In this document: positions 12,640-22,728 of the stretch, in pieces
How positions within the stretch are numbered: the first letter of the stretch is position 1
Layout of the letters: the number at the start of each line of letters is the position of its first letter
Assembly: GCA_035235625.1 (NCBI GenBank)
Contig: CP141146.1
Coordinates: 15,680,501-15,744,500 of the forward strand
Length of the DNA stretch: 64,000 bases
DNA from: Saururus chinensis
Lineage: Eukaryota; Streptophyta; Magnoliopsida; Piperales; Saururaceae
Direction of reading: 5' to 3'
The notes under the pieces: generated by a model
Told to the model about the DNA's origin: nothing
The model's input: the letters and a program-made list of their open reading frames with translations, nothing else
Database searches by the model: none
Made by a program: the position numbers and the translations under genes

Positions 12640-14330
12640 AAAAAACCCCTTCCTTTTGAATGGAAAACATGATTCATAGGGAATCAACCCAACCATGAAG
12701 GTGAAATCTGATATAATTTAAATGAGTTAAAACTGCGGAAAATCACAACTAATCGAGGTAACCATTGTTTGTAAATGGAATCCAACAAGGCCAAATCATG
12801 ATGCATGTAGACTAAGTTCATGTATGAATCATGTACACGCATATAGACATATGTAATTCTACTATATAACAATAATATTTTACAAACTAATTGTAAATGA
12901 CATGTTAACTATGAAAATATGGTTTAAACAAAGACATACTAGTCAAAATTGTATTACCGATAGATCGATGACATTACCAATCGATTGCACCCTTGGGCGA
13001 TCAATTAGTTAGCCAAATGAGCAACAACAATAACCATGGCAATCAATTGGTACACGATACCAATTGATTGCTCAAGAACAAAGTTTCGAAAGTTGTGGTT
13101 CTTAACCCAAATGCAATTATGATTAATCACAAAAACTCTATAAATCTTTATATAAATAATGTCAAATCCTTTTATATGAATAAACCAAGAAAAAACTCAT
13201 AAAAACAATATCGGTCCATTTCCTGAGGGGGGCGACTTTGGTTCTTTATAGAAGAAGATAAAGAGTTTTGAGTGAGTTGGACTCTATCGGTCCATTTCCT
13301 GAACTAATAGGATTTTTTTTTTTAATTTTACTGAAATAACATAATTAAACTTAAGCCCACTTGGATGTCAATGGAGGCAGTGACCAAGGAGTTGGTGAGT
13401 GATGGTGAGAAATATTGTGAGTCCTAATGTGGGACCCACCCCTCAAAATGAGGAATTTTTCCAAATTTTGTAGTAAATTCATGATTTATTGCTAAGCATT
13501 AATGAGCTCTATGAATGCATCTGCCTCATGTCTAGGAGAACCTGCCACTCCTCATCCATACCCCTGATGGTTTAGGCCCACCCAAATTCTCCATAAAAAT
13601 AAAAAAAATAGACTTTAGAAAATTCCTCACTACCCCCAAATCATTAACAAAAATACAAGTAAATAAAATTGAAAATTTGTGGATCTTACAATGGGAGTGT
13701 CACTAGTTAAAACGCATGTTGGAGGTGGTAATAATGGCAATGACGATGATGGTGGGAGGCACAGAGGTGGCAGCTATGATTGTGGAAGGTGAGAAGGAAG
13801 AGGAAGTCAATAAATATAAAAGGACGGTAATTTTGAATTCTAGATAAAATAGATTAAGTTTATATCATACAAAGTGTATATACAAGTAATTTCAAAAGGG
13901 TTATAAAAAATATGTGAAATGAAAATAACTAGGTCTAGTTATTTATAAATTATCTCATAATAGAGATAACCAAAATGTCTTCCTGAACATTCTGTGAGAG
14001 CCCGTTTAGGCTAGACTTGTGCATAACAATTTATATTAAGACAAACTATAATCTCATTTCTCATGCTTTGGAGGCTTGAGTTGTTAAATCGCCTTGTCTC
14101 TTGCCTACCTTTTTTAACATTGAGCATGAATGTGTTCTCACCATCTTAACCAAATTTGGGCAATCCCCTTATATACATTCTTGATCTCACCCTCATTTGA
14201 TCATCGCTGGACTCAAACCTTTATAGCACCCTCTATCTTGACATCCAACATAGTTGCAAGCTCCCCAAAGTTGTAGGGGGGGCCATGTGTCGTATTTATT
14301 ATTTGCAGGAGCACCATGGCTTTTAAAAAA
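12640..14330. other. Intergenic DNA, no gene seen
   Basis: No coding family was recognised. A cluster of CGAT-containing short inverted words (AATCGATTG, CAATTGATTGC and similar) lies at about 12955-13085 and resembles words in the retroelement-like tract at 23-27 kb. The rest is featureless to my reading. Confidence 0.4.
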
Positions 14331-14337
14331 AAAGAGT

Positions 14338-14550
14338 GCTCATGTTGGGCCACGTTTCATCCCTTAATTATCACACCTAGTCGAGCACATAGAAATATGG
14401 GACAACCTGATAAGTCTTTGGCTTTCATGTTTCGGTATGCTTTAAAAATTAGTGCTCATGTTGGGGCACGTTTCATCCTTGAATCATCACACCTAGTTGA
14501 GCACATAGAAACAAGGAACAACCTGATATTAAATAGAGATGTTTCTCCTA
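14338..14550. repeat. Tandem duplication, period 115 bp
   Basis: TGCTCATGTTGGGCCACGTT at 14338 recurs at 14453 as TGCTCATGTTGGGGCACGTT. The match continues through CATCACACCTAG, GAGCACATAGAAA and CAACCTGATA. A further partial copy (GGCTTTCATGTTTC) lies near 14608. The open frame across it (14316-14669) is repeat-derived and I do not regard it as a gene. Confidence 0.8.
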
Positions 14551-15020
14551 GGGAGGTGCCATTCATTCCCCCTCCATTCATCAAAGCTTCTTCCTTCATG
14601 AGTCTATGGCTTTCATGTTTCAGTATGCTTGATTATTTTAGGGAAATCATCTCTTGTTTTGTGCTTTAATTTGATGAGGCTCAGTAATTTTTTGGCTTCA
14701 AGTAGTTGATCTTTCTAGTAGTCAACTTAAATTAGAGCTGCTATGCGGCTATTTTCCCCCTAGTTTTTACTCAAGCCCCCCATAATTTACACACCTCAAA
14801 AAATTAAACAAATTACTAAATACATTCCCCACTATTCATTTTAATGTTATTTCTACTCTTTCATTGACCCATTCCCAATTTTCCCACTCGTACGTAAGCT
14901 CTTCCATCTCCCCCCGTCGCTTGTGGCTCCTCTTCCTTGACCATTTTCCTTCTTTCTCCTCGCTTGTGGCTCCTCTTCCATGATCTTTCTTCCTCTCCCC
15001 TTGTCGTGTTGCTTATCTGG

Positions 15021-15420
15021 AAAACTTCTGAATGATTTCTAGCGGGGGTGGTCACAGCCAAAATATATAGAATTTGACGGGGAACTACGATCTTCGTGCA
15101 AATAAGTTTTATTTGACGAATGGTATCCCCCGCCAAGAAACCTTCAAAAAAAATTTAAACTTCTGGATGGTTTCTAGAGGAGAGAGGTCACCGCCACAAT
15201 ATGCAGATATTGACGGGGACCGTTGTTCTCCGTATAATGTAATTTTATTTATCGAGGGCTACCCCCTGCCACAAAACTTTAAAACTTCTAGGAAACTCTT
15301 GGCGGGAGGTGGTCACCGTCACAATATGTAGAATTTGACAGGGACTTAATGCCTCCGTCCAAATCAATTTTATTTGGTGGAGGGTACCACCTACCAAAAA
15401 GCCTCTAGAAGTTTTGGGGT
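15021..15420. repeat. Three-copy tandem repeat of 123-137 bp, transposon subterminal-like
   Basis: Units begin with AAACTTCT-like words at 15021, 15158 and 15281. Each contains GGTCACnGnCACAATATG or close variants, then TTTGACGGGGAC or a variant, then ATTTTATTT and a GGTAYCnCC word. The block closes at about 15402-15420 with CCTCTAGAAGTTTTGGGG, the inverse of the unit start. Paired GACGG/CCGTC words and an inverted closing copy resemble subterminal repeats of CACTA-type transposons. That assignment is a guess. Confidence 0.7.
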
Positions 15421-16650
15421 GTTGGGGTGGCATGAGTAAAATTATAGGGGATGTGGGGGGTACTGAGTTGTAAAACAAAATACATATTATATTTCTGTTG
15501 TGGGGGGCTCTAAGCATTTTTTTTGGGGGGGGCGGGGCGGGGAATAGATGCGTTCTAGTTGAAAATCTCATGTCTATCTTTTTGTGAAAACTTTTCATAT
15601 GAGATAAAAGTGGACAACTGTTGTGAAATTATATTGAGGTTGTTCCCATCTCTTCTTTGAAAAAAAAGGGTACTTCCTTATGCATATTTAAGTTTCCCTT
15701 TTTGGTATTTTTTTTCTTGCCATACGCAGGTAGGTTGAGCCTATAGGCAAGGGGCACCCATGTGCACATGAATGTTTAGTTTCCTTTTTCTTTATGCCTA
15801 TACATAAGTATATAAAGCAAGTTTTAATCCTCTTTTTTTTTTGTATGTTTAGTTGTCATAGGGCACTTTGCTCATTTAAGTGTGTAATATCCCATGAAAA
15901 AAATGGACTTTATAAGGCAACAAATCACACCAATTTGGATGATTCAATTGCTAAAATATAGGGTCTCATAAAAAGTTTCCCTTGGAAGACCAAGATTTTT
16001 GGTGTCCTTAGATATGAGAATATGGGGACCCTGTCAAAACAGATTAAATAAGATGGGTGAGCCTAGTAATAAAAAAATTATCAGAATTTTTTTAAAATTA
16101 CCAAAACTACCTTAGAATTTGGGGGGCCATGCAAGTATGTTGGGTTTCACGATAGACAGCCATAGCACTAAAAAATAATTTACCTATCAATGCCTAAAAA
16201 TTGTCGTTCCCTTAGAAGAAATGTGGTATAGGCACTTGGCTTTGTCCTTGGGGCCCTTATATTCTGAAGTTTTATCAATGAAAGAGGATCATTGCCTTTG
16301 GAGCCCACAAAATTTTACCTAGAAAATTTTAAAACATGTGAATTTATAGTCATCAGGGTTCAGAACGCACGGTCAAAAGAACCCTTGAACATGGTCTATC
16401 TCGTAAACGTACGACCAAACGTAGGTGCACTAGCATTTAGAGGTTTGGAGTCTACAGTATAAATTACATAAATTTCTTCAGTGGAATCCTTCAATTTGCC
16501 TAGTTACCTAGAGCTGGACCAACTTCAGCGTGATCTCATCAGTGACCCAAGCAAGAGCGGGTCAATATGGCTCGGTTCTTCAATTTAGTCCTTTTTGGTA
16601 CAATGCACATGAAATAGTGAAAAAATAATTTTAAGATGTATCTTAAACTA

Positions 16651-16865
16651 TACTCCTTTCCATGTCTTACATTAATAGTTCTATTTAACAAAAAAAATTA
16701 TTACACATTAATAGCTTCATTTTGTTAAGTTCAAGTAGTTGGGTACTTTAAAAAGAGTTTCATAAGCTTATTTTCCCTTCTCTAAATGTGAGTTTCACTG
16801 TCCAATAAAATATGTCATATTTACAAATGTAGCTATTAATATATTAATATTAAATGGAGGGAGTA
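16651..16865. mobile_element. Stowaway-like MITE, copy 1
   Basis: A 215-bp AT-rich element is bounded by TA dinucleotides. The left end CTCCTTTCCATGTC pairs imperfectly with the right end AAATGGAGGGAG. The interior (ATTAATAGTTCTATTT, CATAAGCTTATTTTC, GTGAGTTTCAC, AATGTAGCTATTAATAT) matches elements at 37158-37356 and, inverted, 40203-40355. It has no coding capacity. Confidence 0.8.
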
Positions 16866-17333
16866 TATTGCGCTAGAAGATCAAATATATATGGGTAGAA
16901 ACTTTAGGAAATTTATTCATCATTTAAAATTTATTTTAACCGATCTCTTACAATTATTAATAAAAATAATCATTTGGGTATAAAAATGGAGCCTGAAATT
17001 TTTTTTGAAAGTTAATTATGGAGTCTCAAAGTTCCAGCCTAAGCTGCAGCGTCAAGATAGGTGAGCTTGATCATAAGCTTCACAAGATAACTTTTAAGTC
17101 GCTAGTGTCGTGACTAGGAATCACATCTACTGCTCATGGCCAACAATCTAAATGCAAGTATCATGCCTCGCATGTCATATCGGTGATCAAATTCGTACTG
17201 TTTCACAAGAATCACATCTACTTCTCATGGCCAACAAACTAAGCTGCACTCACACCGTTTGCACTACCAAAGAAAGAGCCTGTTGATCACAACTTCATAC
17301 CACCTTTACCAGTTACCTCCCCTCTTTGGAAGA

Positions 17334-17345
17334 AAATATATACTA
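17334..17345 (+). promoter_or_regulatory. Candidate TATA box of the B3-like gene
   Basis: AATATATACTAG lies about 90 bp before the start codon of the B3-like gene, followed by a short C/T-rich leader. The placement suits a TATA box, but AT-rich words are common here. Confidence 0.35.
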
Positions 17346-17426
17346 GATAAAAGCTCGCATCGGATTGGATCACTTCCATATTCACAACTGGTCAAAATCC
17401 TTCTCTTTCTAGCAGAGTGAACCGAA

Positions 17427-17972
17427 ATGGACGACCTCGACATCTCCTTCCGAAACCAACGAGACCGGACCATCAGGGCAAGGCAATGTCAGTTCATCCT
17501 GCAGCTCCATCTCCTACAGCCTCTCATGGAAGCGATGTGCAGATACCCTGGAAATCTGATACTTACAAGCGCGGAAGATATTGGCAGACTCAACTCCTTC
17601 CTGACAAGTGAGCTGAGGGACCAGTTGACTGGAGAGGGGCTGAAGTGCCTAGCCTATGAGCCAAGGATGCTGCACTTTATCATAACCATCAGAGTTGAGG
17701 GGGAGAGCTGTTTGGTGAGGGGGCCATGGCGGGACATGCTCAAGAGGTGCAATATGAAGAAGAAAGCGGCCATGAGCATGTGGGCCTACTACGAGGAAGG
17801 CCAGCCACACTTCATTCTCAGGCTGGACGGCTATGCTTCCAAGGGAAAGCCTCTTCCACCTCTCACCGACATGAGCATAGTTGATGAACCGCTACCCGAG
17901 GATTCCAGCAGCGATAGTGATGATAAGGAGAAAAAGAAGGCCAAGCAGGGCTGCCGTTGTTCTGTCATTTGA
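17427..17972 (+). CDS. B3-like (DUF313-type) protein with C-terminal CaaX-like motif
   Basis: This is a single exon of 181 aa. The start is the first ATG after an in-frame TGA at 17418; the next Met is at residue 35. Residues about 44-134 follow the plant B3 fold of the DUF313/REM type: LTSAEDIGRLNSFL, LKCLAYEPRMLHFIITIRV, CLVRGPWRDMLKRCNMKK, SMWAYYEEGQPHFIL. These parallel the usual LTxSDVxxxxxRL, L-V-GW and K-GD-W segments. B3 domains normally bind DNA in transcription factors, but here the W-binding and turn residues are divergent, so DNA binding is uncertain. The tail is an acidic run (EDSSSDSDD, 159-167), a basic run (KEKKKAKQ) and CRCSVI. CSVI fits a CaaX box (Cys178) with another Cys at 176, which would suggest prenylation and membrane attachment. 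The coding sequence is clearly richer in G+C than its surroundings. Confidence 0.78.
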   Translation: MDDLDISFRNQRDRTIRARQCQFILQLHLLQPLMEAMCRYPGNLILTSAEDIGRLNSFLTSELRDQLTGEGLKCLAYEPRMLHFIITIRVEGESCLVRGPWRDMLKRCNMKKKAAMSMWAYYEEGQPHFILRLDGYASKGKPLPPLTDMSIVDEPLPEDSSSDSDDKEKKKAKQGCRCSVI

Positions 17973-18215
17973 GGGAATATATAGTTGGGCAAGTGCTGTC
18001 CTAGTCTGGTAAATGATCAGTGCGTCTTAGTTTGTTTATGGCGTTTTTTTGTGTCATGTGCTGCAGATGAATCTGAGGTTTGTCATTACATTCCCTATGT
18101 CTGCTAAAAACAGCGTAATTAGACCATAGTGATGAGTCTTTAGCCTAGTTGATGTCTCTTAGAGTTAGTGATATATGGCTTGTGAAGAAGAGGTCTCCCC
18201 TCTTTGCTTTCTAAG
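17973..18215 (+). other. 3' flank of the B3-like gene
   Basis: A probable 3' UTR follows the stop codon, with an AATAATAAAT polyadenylation-like signal near 18218. Nothing else was recognised. Confidence 0.4.
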
Positions 18216-18470
18216 CAATAATAAATTATAGTTTTTTATTCAAAATCTTGTTCTTATAGAGAGAAATTAAAAATCAAGATAATGGGTTAAACACTTGATA
18301 TACACATGAAACTAACATTGTGTCAACTACTAGTCTGCGGTTGCTAATTATCGATCATTGTTGACAAGGCAAGAAATGTTGTCTTTGTATATTAATAAAC
18401 CACATTTTCTTTTCTAAAAGTTGATCACATTAAAGAAACAAGTCCATTATAGTAGCTTGCAACTAAAAAA
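18216..18470 (+). repeat. Diverged direct repeat, copy A
   Basis: AATAATAAATTATAG, TTATTCAAAATCTTGTT, GGGTTAAACACTTGATA, GTGTCAACTACTAGTC and GACAAGGCAAGAAATGTTGT are found again, in order and orientation, at 19062-19345. Whether this is a local duplication of gene-flanking DNA or a degraded pair of terminal repeats cannot be told by eye. Confidence 0.7.
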
Positions 18471-19061
18471 CGTCCATTATAACTAAATTGATTATGTATG
18501 TACCATGGATCTCAAGAATAAAAGGCTCCAATCTGTTCCTGGCTCTTGCCAGAGTTTAAGCACTTTCGTGTGCATCATCCATACGGGGAGATTAACAACT
18601 AGTGAAACTTCACCAGGATTTGGATTCCTGACAACCTCTTTCATTCTCCTCTCCTCTTTCCTCTTGAACCTTCCTCTCCATATCCAGCAACCAAATGATC
18701 TTGCCTCACAGCTCCCTCACCCACACATTTATTTGTTGCGGGTGCCCTAGGCCGTTAGAGTCTCATCCCCTTCTCCCGCTGCTAGCTCCAGTTCTCACCG
18801 CTGTCATGCTTTCCCTCCATAGTATGTTTTCTGTTTTTTAGTTTTTCATTTCTCCTCTCTCCTCTTGTCCCTTGCTGCCCACCATATTAGATTTTGTGGT
18901 TCATAAAACTCCTGCTTTTTCCACTCTGAATTTATTCTATATTGCTGCTTTCGATTTTCCATTTTTCCTTCTTAGTAAATTTTTTTTCCTGTTTTTTCCG
19001 GGTGTTTGGGCTTTACTAATTAATTAGAGCTGGTTTTGAAAATTGTGTGGCTTGTAACAAA

Positions 19062-19345
19062 TAATAAATGTGATGTTTATTATTCAAAATCTTGTTACGA
19101 TGGAAAGAAAATTCAACACAACGGGTTAAACCTTTGAATAAATACAAGTGCAACTATAAATGTGTCAATTACTAGTCATGATGCTTCCAACTATTGCATA
19201 TTTAATTTGTTTTGGCAATAAAATAAAATATGATAAATATAGCATATATACTCAGTTGATAAGGCAAGAAATAATGTCTTTAACATTTGCTACATTGTCA
19301 TATTAATTCAAAAATCGATCATATTTAATTTACATTAATGGATGA
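19062..19345 (+). repeat. Diverged direct repeat, copy B
   Basis: This is the second copy of the repeat starting at 18216, about 850 bp downstream, with small insertions (for example after the GTGTCAATTACTAGTC word). The 590 bp between the copies contain C/T-rich leader-like sequence but no identifiable gene. Confidence 0.7.
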
Positions 19346-20804
19346 GTTATATGCAATGACTGCTCTCAATTTATACTCCTATTTAGATTTAATAGTAAGG
19401 AATTAGTCTGTTTAAATTAAGTAATTTTGTTTATTGGAGAAATGAAAACCAACCTTTTAAGGGAAATTTACTAATACCGCTCTGACTAAAATCCTATGCA
19501 AAAAATATGTCATATTATTAGGAGAAAAAAATCAAAGGACATGTGGCCATTGAAAATTTCTTTTTTGATGGAAGTATTTTTTATGTTCTACATTAACAAT
19601 AAGCCAAACATAAGTTTCGTATGAGAGCCCTTTATTCATGAGATCAACGGCGCACATATTAATGCATGTTAATATTAGTATATATTGTCTATATTAAATA
19701 TCAAGAAATCCTTTGCGTAGCTTAGGATCAACTTATTATTACTAGGACAGTTAAGAAGTTACAAAGAAAATGAGAAATAAAGTCAAAGCACGACTTTCCA
19801 TCAATGGTAATGTCAGTTTGAAGTATTTAATTTTATCATCTTAATCATCCATGATATATGAATTATAAGATGATGAGGATCTCCAATCAGTGTTCTCTAT
19901 TCATAAGAAGGTGAATAAGGAGGTGTTATCGTTGTATGCTGAGATGAAACAGCCCGACAATGGTGATAAATCACCATCACCCTCTGTTGAAAAGAACTAG
20001 ACAGTCAATAGAGCTGAATCACCCGTCGTAATGGCTCATCCCAACTCTAATGTTAGATTTCATACCGGATTCAATGAAACTCAGTTCACATTTGAAACTG
20101 TCAGGTAACAATATTGAATCTTTAGATTATACGCAACTGGTATATTTCGTTTACTCGAGACCAAGATATTGAACTTATCATGTTAAGGGTAAATCATATC
20201 GTGCAAAGTCATAAACACGAACGGTAATATATCGTATTAGTAATTACACGATGTACACATGTGATAGGCCAATTATGTGTTGCATTGTAGCTATAATAAC
20301 ACGACATGCATTCATGTCATGATTTCGATAACACGTCTTGAAATGTTTGCGTGTTAACATAATACACGATGTCGACTGATGTTGCATTTTTTTAACACGA
20401 TAATGTGTAATGCATATTGGGAGAACCGGGAAACTTGCCCTCAACAAATCCATGCCAATCATCTTTCACCAATCCAGCGAGTACAAAACCTAAAATAGAA
20501 GTTAATCAGAATAGGTCAGAGGAATTGTCACCAATGATAGGTTGGACAAACACTTCATTTGATAACTATGAACCTCCATACAACCCTTGTAATTACGACG
20601 GCGGAGAAGGCGATGTGTGTTTAGTACGAGCTTGTAGTGGAAACGGTAAGATCTTTGCTAGCTCCATATGATCAAATGGCTCCCAACCCTGAATATGCTC
20701 TAAACATGAATTATTGAGACACAAGATTTATTATGGGTCAGGATTCCACAGTAACTAATGCAAAAGGTAATTCAAGTCAACTCGATAATTTTTTTACTGT
20801 CAGT

Positions 20805-20809
20805 CAAAT
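20805..20809. repeat. Target-site duplication (left), CAAAT
   Basis: The five bases CAAAT directly precede the LTR and are repeated immediately after it at 22635-22639, as expected for Ty3/Gypsy integration. Confidence 0.9.
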
Positions 20810-21980
20810 TGTAACGCCCGCCCAATTTTGAATAATATAATATTAATGGTCCTGTCCGACGTGCGTAATTAGTACACACGAACCGGACTGACGGGCGTTA
20901 ATCGTAAAACGATCGTATGCTCAATGTAGAATACGTCGGAGTAATTGCACAGCCAAGAATAATAAAAAAACATATTTATAAAAAGTTTATAAATAATCTT
21001 AATATACATACCAAAATTTACTGTACATGGAGCTAGTAGTTATACAAAAACATGATTATCCTGGCACATCATGTCTTTACATATCGGTCACATATATAAT
21101 TACATTATGTAGCAAACACACGACTACTTGAAAATATTTTCTTCCTTCCCTTCTTCCATCGTTGCATCACCTGCATAGTCTGGGGGTGCGTGAGTATATT
21201 TATACTCAGTAGGTTTGTTTAAAATCTAAAAGAAATGCTAAGCAAAACATTTTTAAAATCAAATCAAACAAATTTCACAAATCCAATCAAATCCACAAGC
21301 CGCGATACCCAACGGCCTACCTCCGCGCTCATGGGACAACGGAGGCCACTAAGGGAAGGAGTTTCCCCATGATGCTCCACCCTGTGCGCGCCACTAGCCG
21401 ATTATTTTTCTCGGCGGGCATCAAAATAGTGTACGAAACCACAACACTATGTGGTGCATACGAAATCAATTCACATCGATATACGTAGCAAAATTGTCAC
21501 ATAATTCAAAAGAAAATCCATCCATCGGTTAAAACAAGCATTATACTCATACTTAAATCAAATACTTAAAGAAAGATTGACTCAAATCAGCAAAGCAGTT
21601 ATTTAGAGTTTAAAACACCCTACCTTAGCCTTGAGTATAAAATTCGTCAATATAAAGACTCCAGAAGATGAAAATAACCCCACCACGGTGTTCAACACGT
21701 TTTCTTTAGTAGAGAACGCCCTTTGAACGGGCAGAATTGGGCTTGAAATGACTCAGAAACAGTAAAAAGAAGAAATGAAAGGATTAGGGAAGGGGCACGC
21801 TTTTCAAGGTCTTAGAGGGGTCGTCTCGAGAAATAACCCTTCCGGTGCGTAGAGCACCCTTGATTTGGTAGGAAACGGCTCTTGGAACGTGAAAATCGGA
21901 CTTAAAACGGGTCTGGAATGGTGAAAACAGTGAAAGGGGTTGAAAATCGGATGTGGGTGAAAAACTGGCCGGAGAAGGGC

Positions 21981-21987
21981 TTAAATA
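21981..21987 (-). promoter_or_regulatory. LTR TATA box
   Basis: TATTTAA on the minus strand, in the context CTCTATTTAAGCCC, sits directly downstream of the GC-rich U3 block. This is the usual core promoter form of plant LTRs. Confidence 0.65.
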
Positions 21988-22030
21988 GAGGAGGAGGAGG
22001 TGTTTTCCGGCGGGCGCCGCCGCCGGAACA

Positions 22031-22192
22031 GGTGGGCGCCCACCGGCGCCGCCACAGAGAACGGCTGGCGCCCACTGGCGCCAGCCGAAATGGAGTGCGC
22101 GCGTGACAAACGCGCGTTCGTCACGCGCGCGGTGACGAACGCGCGTTCGTCACCGAGCGCGCGTCCGTCACGCGCGCTCGTCACGCGTGACG
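22031..22192. repeat. Cluster of five CpG-rich palindromes in the LTR U3
   Basis: There are five inverted repeats in 162 bp. (1) 22031-22044 is a perfect 14-bp palindrome. (2) 22062-22087 has 11-bp stems around a CACT loop. (3) 22097-22130 is a 34-nt palindrome with a single mismatched pair (A108/C119 of 22 kb). (4) 22130-22155 is a perfect 26-nt palindrome centred on AACGCGCGTT. (5) 22179-22192 is a perfect 14-bp palindrome centred on ACGCGT. All lie upstream of the minus-strand TATA box. Confidence 0.93.
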
Positions 22193-22728
22193 TGCACATC
22201 CGGCGCGCACCGCACGGCTGAGCCTCGCGCCACGCCGCGCCGCGCCGAGCCAAGCCGAACCAAAAATATTATTAATTTTATTTTAATTTCTATAAAAATT
22301 CCAAAAATCGTAACTTCCTATCCCGAACTCGGTTTTGCGCGTTCTAGGTATCGTTGAGCTCGTATTGACGAGCCCTACGAGACTAGACCACTTATGAACC
22401 GTTTTACCCAAATTTTAAAAGTGGGTCCTGCTGGTTGAACACGTTTCCCGAGGTCGTAACTTTTATTCCCGACCTCTGATTTACGCGTTTTAAGACTTGT
22501 TACGCTCGTCTCCACGAGCTCTACCATACTCTTCTAAAATATTATCTCATAAAAATCTCTAAAAAATATTAAAAACTCCAAAATCATCTTTACTAAAGAC
22601 AGGAAATTTTACCGAGAAGTTTAGAGTCGTTACACAAATATATATGAAGGATCCAGTGGAACATATTCCAATGGTTATCCATTTAACTCAAAGCTGCCTT
22701 CAGTTAAACCATGAGTCGGAAAATTAAG

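Larger units (their letters stand above)
20810..22634 (-). mobile_element. Solo LTR, 1825 bp, probable Ty3/Gypsy
   Basis: The block starts TGTAACG and ends CGTTACA: a 7-bp perfect terminal inverted repeat with the canonical TG...CA ends. It is flanked by the 5-bp duplication CAAAT. No reverse transcriptase, integrase or second LTR is present, so this is a solo LTR left by LTR-LTR recombination. On the minus strand the order is U3 with a GC-rich CpG block, then a TATTTAA box (21987-21981), then the leader, and then CTACTGAGTATAAATATACTC (about 21213-21193), a word common in R/U5 of plant Gypsy LTRs. I therefore place it on the minus strand. Survival of many CpGs suggests a fairly recent insertion. 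It interrupts the degraded gene described separately. Confidence 0.9.
19869..22728 (+). pseudogene. Degraded protein-coding gene of unknown family, split by a solo LTR
   Basis: Several stretches read like real protein. First is 19869-20104 (DDEDLQSVFSIHKKVNKEVL, LYAEMKQPDNGDKSPSPSVE, then one stop, then AHPNSNVRFHTGFNETQFTF), ending at a GT donor. Second is 20417-20640 (GEPGNLPSTNPCQSSFTNPA, SPMIGWTNTSFDNYEPPYNP, GGEGDVCLVRACSGNG). Third, in a shifted frame, is about 20655-20809 (YDQMAPNPEYALNMNY, stop, DTRFIMGQDSTVTNAKGNSS). After the inserted LTR, 22635-22728 reads IYEGSSGTYSNGYPFNSKLP. The composition (N, S, P, D, rich in polar residues) resembles the C-terminal half of a plant regulatory protein. 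I cannot name the family. Stops, frame changes and the insertion indicate a dead copy. Confidence 0.5.

Noticed and set aside
15245..15598. Minus-strand 117-codon open frame
   Set aside because: It runs across the tandem repeat array and a G-rich run; no domain and no conservation between units at the protein level.
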